A stretch of 32,596 bases of DNA, from the NCBI GenBank assembly GCA_028565635.1, contig JAOXYB010064722.1, forward strand, positions 9,458 through 42,053, written 5' to 3'. The DNA is from Phoronis ovalis. Lineage: Eukaryota > Phoronida > Phoronidae. Below the pieces are notes generated by a model. It was not told where the DNA came from, did not search any database, and saw only the letters and a list, made by a program, of their open reading frames with translations. Shown one piece after another: positions 1 through 10,500 of the stretch. Position 1 is the first letter of the stretch, and the number at the start of each line of letters is the position of its first letter. A program made the translations under genes and the position numbers.

Positions 1-83
1 TATAATCTCATGATGACCCTCATACTATATAATCTCATGATGACCCTCATACTATATAATCTCATGATGACCCTCATGATGAC
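1..83. repeat. 27-bp tandem repeat, about three copies
   Basis: The unit beginning taatctcatgatgaccc starts at positions 3, 30 and 57, an exact 27-bp period. The third copy ends in a short tgatga-type extension. The array may continue beyond the left edge of the window. No coding role is visible. Confidence 0.9.
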
Positions 84-1395
84 GATTGCTAGTGTGCAAA
101 GTGCAACGTCAACGCGCTGGAGCGAGATTTAATTAATTGACAAGATGTTAACAATCTATTATGCTTTAGACAAGAATTTAAAGAAAAATAATTTCATGCG
201 TAGTCTGAAAGTACAGTAAACGCTTCTTATACAAGGTCTGAAGTCTCATCATTACAAGGATATTAAATGTCATTTTATAAATATAACGAATAATCTGCAC
301 ATAGATGATCCCACTTACAAGGTATTCATTTTTTCTATTAATCAAGATTTTTAAATTTAAATTTGTGATGAATTCATGATTCTATTCCTTAAGTACTCAA
401 ATTTCCCTTCTTAATACGTCAATATTCTCTTCATCGTTAAGAAACGCATATTAAAATGAAAATGCGCTTCATTTTACAGGGATTTTTAGTAAAAATCATT
501 GTAAAGTCTGCAGTTATTGTAACATCTTATGAGCAACAGAATCTAGTTCGTTAATAATTTGTAGCACATATGATCTTCCACACTGTTAACCTTCCTCTAG
601 TATTTAAGATTTGTGACGAAGGTTGAATCACTGAAAATTATTAGAAACATTCAGCAATAAAAGTTTGTGTTTCTTGAACTGTGTTTGAAAATTGAATATA
701 AAATAAAAGAGTGTCTATTCATTTTACCTTATATTTATTTATACAAGATTACTAGCAAAAGGCATAATAAACATGACGACAAACAGTGTATTTTGTTTGA
801 GTCATTGTTCATATAATAATCTGTCTTGAAATGTCCACGAGCAAATTAAGTTATTACTGATACTAGCGCGGTAACAACCATGCAATCATATACACATGCT
901 AACCCATTACAAGCTATTCTAGAGGTGCGAATTTAATCAAAACATTTACCATCATAAACGAATACAGCAAACATTGTATTTTGTTCAAGTCATTGTTCAT
1001 ATAATAATCTTTCTTGACATTTCCACGAACAATTTAAGTTGTTAATGATACCAGTCCGATTACAACAATACAACCATAGCATGTGAGAAGTTATTGGAAG
1101 CTATTGTAGAAGTTCGAATTTAATCAAAACCTTTACCGTACCGTTCAGCATAACACAAATTTCAGTGTCATAACAAGACCTTCGTCAGATTGTTACTGTC
1201 CAAATAATCACCTATTTGTACCAGTGACCTATTTAGCAAGTGTTTATAAATAGATTATTGAAAAAAAACATAAAATTTATAAAAGCATATAACCCGTATG
1301 TTTAAACTAATAAGTATGTGTACAGCTATAGTAAACCATGCAAGTCCTACCACAATATTATCATTGTGCAAGCAAGCAATTATAAGCTAATATTC
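84..1395. other. intergenic region downstream of the EGF/CBM14/LamG gene
   Basis: AT-rich sequence with no exon-like open frame on either strand. The only structure I see is the direct duplication at about 775-1137. It lies 3' of the minus-strand gene, beyond its probable poly(A) site. Confidence 0.6.
775..1137. repeat. direct tandem duplication, about 187 bp per copy
   Basis: Copy A (about 775-950) and copy B (about 963-1137) share long matching blocks, for example gtcattgttcatataataat at 801 and 989, and gaatttaatcaaaac at 929 and 1116. The offset is 187-188 bp with scattered substitutions, so this is an old local duplication of non-coding sequence. Confidence 0.85.
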
Positions 1396-1412
1396 TGATA
1401 AATGTTACACAT

Positions 1413-1418
1413 TTTATT
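1413..1418 (-). terminator. poly(A) signal AATAAA of the minus-strand gene
   Basis: The plus strand reads tttatt, giving AATAAA on the minus strand about 105 nt downstream of the stop codon at 1522-1524. This is the expected range for a short 3' UTR. Cleavage would fall near 1390-1400. The hexamer is common in AT-rich DNA, so the call rests on its position. Confidence 0.5.
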
Positions 1419-1521
1419 TAATGGTATTCTTAAAATAAAGATACTAGTACCCGAAGGATCGACTGTCGGAAATCCTTCGATTCGTTATAATGCGATGATG
1501 TTCACTAAACTTCAATTATAT

Positions 1522-1596
1522 TTAAGCTGGCAACACGTGATTGTTGAAAAGATCGCTAACTTCAGTCGCAGTCAAAGCACATTTGTACACACGGAA
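1522..1596 (-). CDS. LamG exon 4 and C-terminus (terminal exon)
   Basis: The minus-strand acceptor has a strong pyrimidine tract (tttttatttttatttcag) ending at 1597. The exon reads [17 protein letters not shown], then NNHVLPA and TAA. After the preceding exon's ...GFVDD this completes the usual closing strand of a LamG domain (DD-x-R-V-Y-x-x-A-L-T-x-x-E). Phase 0 matches the upstream donor. Length is 75 nt including the stop. Confidence 0.85.
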   Translation of the reverse strand, partial: FRVYKCALTATEVSDLFNNHVLPA

Positions 1597-4500
1597 CTGA
1601 AATAAAAATAAAAATTGATTACTTGTTATATGTTCATCTTTCTCTTGTTATTTATAGTCAAAGCAAAAAAACGGCAAATGTCACTTATCAATAAAATTAT
1701 AATTTATTAAATTTTATTTTAAATGGCTAACAGACTATAGCAGGCGGAGTCATAAGTCCCGAGCCAAATGTTCCCATTATTCTGCGTTTAGTGAATAACC
1801 AGACACACAGTTCTCCGCGCTTTCGCGATTCATTCACGAAACACAGTGTGAAGGTATGGGTTCGCCACCGGTGGCTCCACCACTATCTCTGCCTCTGGAT
1901 TGTTTGAAAAATGTTTAACAAAATAATACAAACCGTAAAATTCTTTAATTAAATATGTTGTAAGTTTAAAAAATACTTACATCATCCACAAAACCTGTGA
2001 ATTTTTCACCATCACAGAAAGCATATCCGATCGTTATCGGCGCATGCGTACGTTTAATGTAGCCGCCTGCAGTTTTGGTACCGACCAGAACATTGTCAAC
2101 GTAGAAACTCACTAAGGAACCGTCGTATGTCAATGCAACATGATGCCACACGTTCAAAGGATTCTGAAATGTAATACCAATAGTGCTAATTCAAATGAAA
2201 GAAAATCGTTTTGTATACAAGTAACGAAGCAGTATGTCTAGTGTCATATCAGGAATCAGAAGTAAATACTGAACCAATCAAATTGAGAAGCCAACGCTAT
2301 GCTTTCTTATCTTGAAAAGTAGGTATATAAGCCAGTCTGAATAAATGTAGTTGGCAGTGTATTGTTCGTAGATACACGGAACAGAAGTACGGATACACTC
2401 TACTTGCAAAAAGTCCTCAGAAATACTAATTCTTACGGTTAAGGTATATGCTATGAACCCTTCCTCCAATCCAAGAGAACTTGTTACAAAACCACCCTTA
2501 ACTACGCTGCCCTCAACCCAGACATTGATGCTTCCTTTATCTGTAATCAAACGGTTAACAAGTTTTAGAGTTATCAATATTTAATAAATGGACTTAACGC
2601 TGCAATTCTGAGTTCATTGTTTTCATCTATAATTTAAGCACAAAGCAAACTAGTTAATTAGCTAAGGACATGTTCTGACAAATACACTTTATGACAAAGT
2701 TGTTTATTTGACGTAATAAAATTCGGTACCATTTCTAAGCATGCGTGTATGTAAATATATATATACAAAGTAGAACATGCATTACTATTTCGACCCATCA
2801 ATATCCGATGGTTGTTACCATAATGGTGAAGAAGTGCGAGAAAAATCAAAATAAGGAACATGACTAGAAACAAGATCGTCTAAGTCGCCTGCTGCAACGC
2901 CAAAAGCGAAACTGATGAAATAGAGATTAATAATGTTTTGTATACATACTGTCGCAGTCGCCGTTAGTTACTACACCCTTCACAACTTGGGAGGATTCTT
3001 GACTCTTATACCAGAAGCTGATAGCTGCCTTTTTGTGCCATTCATAGTTATTAAAGACAGGAATTTCAATGGTGCTTTTTGGTTCGATGTTAAACCTCGC
3101 AGCACCTTCGCCGTTAGAGAATTGAACTAGTTCAGTAGTACCCGGGTCAACATAGTTATTAAATACGTCATTAAAATTGTCGTCCAACGGCAAATGTGCC
3201 ACAAGACAGCCTATAAAAGAAATGTAATTACTGATTTACATGTATAAGTGATGAAAATCGTCGTTCAACGGGCAAATGAGCCACAAGAGAAACTATAAAC
3301 ATGCAATTATAGATTGTTAGTATCAAGACATTAACCAGATCAATCAGATATTGTGTTTACTTTATTCTGCGCATATAAATATTATACCGTATATGAATGT
3401 GTATCTGTGTGTGCCTACGTGAACATCAGTGTGCGTATGTATTTCAGTACGAATTTAAACAATGCGTGTGTGTGACTGTCCCTAAGTATGTATGTGTGTA
3501 TGTCTGTGCAAGGGGGGGGGGTTGTGCGTTTCTGTATGTATGCCCATGCGGTATGTGTGTGTGTGCCTGTCTGTGTCTATGTGTTTTTATGTTTGTACAT
3601 GTGTGCATGTGGGTGTTTTTTCGTGTGAATGTGTTCGTATGTGTTGTGCGTGTGTGTGTTTGTGTGTCTGCCTGTCAGAGTGTATATGATTTTGTGTGTC
3701 TGATTGTCTGTGTGTGTGTGTGTGTCTGTGCATTTGATTGTGTGTCTATGGGTATGTATGTGTGTACATGTGTGTACACGTGTGTCTATGGGCTTGAGTA
3801 AAAGTCGATGCATTAACTTAAATGACAATACCTTGCTGTGTTGCTTGTTGACAGTTGCAGGTTGTAAGATCGAAAATATTTGGAGCACAGCTGAGTTTTT
3901 GGTATCTTTGTCCGTTCCACAGTAACCAGTAATAATATGGCTCTCCAGGAATAACCTCGCGGTACCAACCGTTATAGTAGCATGTGTCTGCAATAAGGGT
4001 ATTGTGAAAATTTCTAATCTGATGTTTAAGATATGTCATTAGCTTAAGTTAAGAGTATATGCTGTTGTAGTTAGAGCCAATGGTGATTGGTGACTGCATA
4101 CACTTCATTCGGTATGATGCACGACAGCGGCGGTTTGCAGATGAACGGGTATCTACTAAAGTTGCGTGATACCAAATTTACACTTTTTCAATAAGTATCT
4201 TCATTAGAGCAAAACAGCATTAACGAAAAGATAATATGTGACTGACGACCATAATAAATGTAATATAATACCTTCAACTGAAATCAGAAGAATGAGAATG
4301 CCAGCAAAATTAACTTACCGCCAGTAGGAGGCGCTCCGGTTACTGAGCTGCTGGTTGTGGATGAGGTGGTTGATGACGTCACAGAGCAGTCCTCAGTACA
4401 GTCATTATCCACACATTGCTGTTGAGCATAATCAAATCCAAATCCAGGGTCGCAGCAGCTTATACCATAACCATATGCATGGCATGTGTAATATCTTGCA

Positions 4501-7500
4501 CAATGGTTCGGGAATGCCTGGAGGGTACCTAATCGGAGATATAATCATTGCTAATGGTAAGAACAGATTGATAGGACATCGAAGGAACCCTTCATACATG
4601 TATTGTCCATAAGTCAGGCAAACAAATTGTCGGCAATAAACAAAGACATGATGAGTTGTATTACTGAATGCCATAATATCATTCTAACCCCCCTAATAAT
4701 CTGTGTGGAAAACCATTTGATCAAAAGATGACTATTATTGATATAATAACTGCCACGCGAAATTAAGTATAAGCCTGTAACTTTGTGTCTAGTTGATAAA
4801 ACGTGCGTTGTCGCGTGTATCTTATAATGTACTTTAATGGATTATAGGAAATCTGGTTAAATCTTGATCTTACTTACAAGTTTTAAAGCAATGCATTCAT
4901 AAAATGCATAAAATAGGATACTCAAGTTATCTGTAAACAATGTTTAATATTTTATTTATCTATTTTGTTAAAAACATACTCTCTATAATCCACCTAAGTG
5001 TATAACCTATATATGATCTATACAGTAATCAGGTTATTTGAGTTGCACCCCCGTTAAATGAGTCGGGCGAGGATTACTATAAATGACGAATGCCACTTAC
5101 GGAGAGGGGCAGTTGCCGGGCAGTTTGCATTTGCCAAGAAAACACATGTCAGTTTGTCTTGGTCCCAATAAGTACACGGAGAACAGGATCTATGGAAGAC
5201 TTGTATGTTTCCAACTTTACCAGAACACTGATAGTACTTTGAGCAGTCTAGTGGATCTTCATAATGATTAGGTCCATTACGCTGGATTATACAGTAACGG
5301 CACCATTCTGCAATGAAAGTAGTTTAGTAAGTTCACTAATGGTTCGAAATACAACGAGAGATTAATTTAGCAATTAAAATAGACACGATCTAAAAACTTT
5401 GCTATAACAAAAATGCATTTCATTTTATGCCTGCAGTGCGAAATCGTTAGTTCTGTTCCTTTCGCACGCGACCTTGTTAGGGTAATTCAGGCTATTCCAA
5501 CCGGAAATATTTACCTTCAGGTGACTGAGGGATACACTTTCCATCAAACATTACATACCCAGGGTCACACAGACATATAAAACTACCTGGCGTATTAGAG
5601 CAAGTTGAATGTTCGGGGCACACAGTCACCGGGTCTTCGCATTCGTTGATATCTGCAACGACATATACATAACATGTACAGGGAGCGTGTTAGTCGGGTG
5701 TCCATGACAAAGGCTAAGTGCTTTACATGCACATACTGAACTTACATAGAGCAACTTAACACATCTTTAACTGCTGCTAAACTTAGCACAATGCAATACC
5801 GTTTTTCCACATTTCTCACCTAACCCATCTTGCGCTACCGTATCTGTTTAGTGACCTGTAGGCAATAACATTATCTGCTACTGTGTTGCATTTAAGGGAT
5901 ACATTTTAAAGTAAAAATACATTGCGGAAGCTGTTTTTGATTTTAATTTAATGTCAACTGTGCTACAACTGTAAACAAGGACATATATAGTAGACATTCA
6001 CCAGTGCAAGGGGCATATCCTGTAGGACTCGTAAAACCAGCATCACACACACACTCATAGCTGCCAGGTGTGTTATAACAAGTAGAATGCTCAGGACATA
6101 CTGTTGCTGGGTCCAAACATTCGTTGATATCTGAAATGAAAATAGGGATATGTTTACTAGATAATAAACATAAATACTCAGAAATGCCTGGATTGGCTTC
6201 AACATTCAGCTAATAGTGTGTCCTGTTATAGCGTAACTTATTACCTGTACATGGGGCCTGTCCATCGTGACTTGTAAAACCAGCGTCACATAGGCATTCA
6301 TAGCTACCGACCGTGTTTGAGCAATGAGAGTGTACAGGACAAACAGTTGACGGGTCTTCACATTCGTTGATATCTGAAAATGAAGATTGAAATGGGTTTA
6401 CTATAGCATGGATTAACTCTAGTTTATTTGAAAATATTACATTGTCATGTAATGTCTCCTGCAGTTACTTCGAAATTATCTCTAAACGATATTTAACACA
6501 AAAGTAAAGTAGAAATAACTGCGAACAGTTGTATTCGAGTCGTTTTAGCATACATACTCCTACATGTTACGTCTAATTTCAACAAGTAAACAAGTCAGTA
6601 ACATCCATAAACAGTTTACCTATGCACGGGGCTTGTCCATTGTGACTTGTAAAACCAGCGTCACACAGACAATAGTAGCTACCGATTGTGTTAGAACAAT
6701 GTGAGTGTACAGGGCAAACAGTAGATGGGTCTGCACATTCGTCGATATCTGAAATGAAAACATTGATTTGTTTACCGCATAGTGATCATTACAACCACTC
6801 AGAAATGCTTGGACTGGTCCAAGTATTTTATATAGCATATAATTTGTGCAACTGTGTATTTATTATACCGCAATCTATCGTGTTAAAATTGTACATAAAT
6901 ACATTTATGCTTCCATAGATTCCGTCAAAATTCCATTAGTAATTAAACACGAGCGTAAAAACCATAAAAACTACCTGTACATGGGGCTTGTCCATTGTAA
7001 CTGGTAAAACCAACATCACACAGGCAGACATAGCTGCCAATTGTGTTGTTACAAGTGGAGTGTTCTGGGCAAACAGTAGATGGGTCTTCACACTCATTGA
7101 TATCTGAAACGAAATTAAAAGTGTGTTTAGTACTCAGAAATGCCTGGATTGGCTCTAGTTTCTTTGATTTTTTTTCAGTTTTGCTTCACAACTATACACC
7201 TGTCACAATTAAGATAAACATTGCATTCGTAAAATTGACTGCAACCTATCGTGTTGATATTATTCCTGCATGTCATTATACTGCCACGTGATTCGTCTAC
7301 ATTTCACAAGTAAACATGATAGTAACATCCATAAGAATCTTTACCAGTGCACGGAGCTTGTCCATTAGAACTTGTAAAGCCAGCGTCGCACAGACATACG
7401 TGACTACCGTTTGTATTATAACAAGTTGAATGATCAGGGCAGATAATTGCCGGGTCATCACATTCGTTGATATCTGCAATGCAAATTAGCAAATTATAAT

Positions 7501-10500
7501 CAGAATTACTTGTATTACAAATTGCTTCAAAGTTGTGTTTTGCAGAACGATAATCAACGTATCAGTTGTAAATAAAAAGGAGACATTTGCTTTACCTGTA
7601 CATGGGCCTTGCCCATTGGCACTCGTATAGCCAGCGTCGCACAGACAGACATAACTTCCAATTGTATTTGAACAATGTGAGTGTTCAGGACAAGTAGTAG
7701 ACGGATCTTCACACTCGTTGATATCTGAAAGTGAAATAAAGGTACATTTGCTAGACTGGATTGCTCTGATTGGTTCAAACTTATGTCATCAGCTAATGTC
7801 GTTTCCTGTGATTTTGTTACCTCGAATTCTTTCTAAGCGATACTTAGGGTAAATATATAGTTATGTTATCGCGAGGTTAATTTTGTGAAAATGGCCGTAG
7901 GCTATCGTACCTGTTCTTACATAAAATTATGTAATACCTGTGCATGGTCCTTGTCCATTGTAACTTGTAAAACCAGCGTCGCACAGACAGACATAGCTAC
8001 CAATCGTGTTTGAGCAATGTGAGTGTGCGGGGCAAACAGTAGACGGGTCTTGACATTCGTTGACATCTGATGTGAACAGAAGATATAGTAAATTTGAAAA
8101 CTATACAGAGTTTAGTTTCATAACAATGTTACCATTTTCTGTTTACGCCGTCTGTCTATGTTTTTAAACATGTTTCAATAGTATACTTATAATAAATGTA
8201 AATTTCTTCCAACTGACTGTAATCTATCCTGTTACAGTTATTCCTACGCGCATTTATACTGACTTGCACGTGTTCTGTCAACATGGCACGATTATTTTAA
8301 CATGAGCGTTACAACCATAAAACATTACCTGTGCATGGGGCCTGTCCATTATGACTGGTAAAACCGGCATCACATAGGCATTCATAACTGCCAATTATGT
8401 TTGAACAATGTGAGTGTTCGGGGCAAACAGTAGATGGGTCTGCACATTCGTCGATATCTGATTGAAAAGAAAGGTATGCTTATTGCAATATAGCAAATTT
8501 CATAACTGCTTAGCAATGATGCAGTTATACAACTAAAAACTACAGAAAACGTTCTCCGCACTGGATTTTCCCGATGTAGATCATACATCAAGCAGCGTTA
8601 CATTGACATGAGTAACTACCAGGTGGATTATAACAACTTTAACCAGCATACACCTGCCCTGACATATACAACAAATAAGAAATATTAAGAAAACGTTTAG
8701 CGGTGAGAGGTGGGAGCGACGTCCTCAGTTGTATTTGTGGAATCAGCATCACGCAGAAACTCACCACTATCAAGTGTACTAGAACAAGTTTGGATATAGT
8801 TTAGATATATAAGGCATTATGAAAATATTTACCAGTACACGGGGCTTGTCCAGTTGGGCTTGTAAAACCAGTGTCGCACTGACACTCATAACTACCATTT
8901 GTATTAGAACAAGTGGAATGTTCTGGACAAACAGTAGTTGGATCCTCACACTCATTGATATCTGTAATGAAAATAATATAAATCGGAAATATTTAACTTG
9001 ACAGAACTGTTTTAGCTAAACGTTTTTTTTATGTAAGTACAGATATTTTTAATTATCTTAATCGACTTAACAGTGGTAAATAAAAAATAATTTAAATCCT
9101 ACCTGTGCATGGCCCTTGTCCAGTGGCACTAGTATAGCCTGCGTCACACGGACACTCATAACTACCAATTGTGTTAAAACAAGTTGAATGTGCCGGGCAT
9201 ACAGTGGCTGGGTCCAAACATTCGTTGATATCTGAAATAAAAATAGGGTATTTCATTTAGATGGTATTCATTTTGTATAACTGTGGGTTAGCTTGAAATT
9301 TTACCTAATGTCATTTCGCAAGTAACTTAAGGCAGGTGTTTACCACGTTTCGCCACTGGTGGCGCTGCTAAATTGATCAATGAGATAAATGATCTCAGTT
9401 TTTGTTAACATTAGTTAATGTGTTTATTCGAGAAGATACTGGACTAAGGCATATTTGGTTTATTGCTTCCATTTTAAGTAATATATATGCGTGCAAGTCT
9501 TAGAAAATCCGCCGATATAGTTTGAGTATGCCATATGTGCAAAAGTAAGTTCTTATTTACATGATCTTATAGGACAACTTTCCAAAATTTACGAAATGAA
9601 GGGAAAGGGTGGAATATCCTTCCTACTTCACTCCAAGCAACAGTGCACGCTCTCCTTCCTGTGAAGATAAGCGAAAGACGTTTAATAGAACGTGCACATG
9701 TACAGAGCGGAGATAATTCTGAATTATAGCGCGTGCGCCTGGAAATATATTTTAACCTATCTTAAGTTACTTGCGTTCCTGTAGAGTTTTCTTTTCAAAA
9801 TATGGATATTATGTTAAATAAACACGCCTACACAAATGCACACACACATGAGTATACCCCTAAAGACCCTCAGAAAATATCTAATTAGAATCGTTTACCT
9901 GTGCATGGAGCTTGCCCATTTGGGCCGGTAAAACCAGGATGACACAGACATTCGTAACTGCCTGGTGTATTAGAGCAAGTCGAATGAACCGGACAAGTAT
10001 TTGGATCTTCACATTCGTTGATATCTAAATAGAAATTAAATTATAGTTATGTATAGAACGTACTGCGGCAGAACTATTGTTGGGACTTGAATTACAAATT
10101 GCTTTAATAATGTCTAAAAAGTTTGGATTTTAGTGTGATACTAACAATTGCGAAAAAAACAAACAAATACATTAAACAGATTACCTATACACACGCCACT
10201 CCCGTTTATTCTCGCAAAACCAGGGTCACATAGGCAGGCGTAACTACCTGGTGTATTAAAACAGGATTCATGAAGAGGGCACTGGATATTTAGGACTATA
10301 CACTCGTTGATATCTGAAATAATAATATGATATTTAATGTGTTTGCTGAAGTACAATACTGACCATAGCTAAAGATAACATTCATAAATATTCAATCAAG
10401 TCCACAATTATTTAGTAGTTATAAAAGGGGTGACATCAAATAAAAAAGTGTATGTATTCTCTACATGTTGCTTCTAAAGACTTCTTCTAATTGACAAATG

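Noticed and set aside
1402-1605. 67-codon plus-strand open frame
   Set aside because: It is antisense to the terminal LamG exon and its 3' UTR and shows no domain.
2437-2577. Extension of LamG exon 2 through the full open frame 2278-2577
   Set aside because: Only the acceptor at 2541 and the gtaaga donor at 2435 give phases 1 and 0 that join the neighbouring LamG exons; the rest of the frame lacks LamG character.
3397-3993. Long overlapping open frames rich in Cys/Val (plus) or His/Thr (minus)
   Set aside because: They are translations of a GT/CA microsatellite inside an intron; the minus frame only enters real coding sequence in the wrong frame.
5341-5365. ggttcgaaat as a tRNA T-loop
   Set aside because: No matching acceptor or anticodon stem nearby; it is a chance similarity. 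No tRNA or rRNA gene was seen elsewhere.
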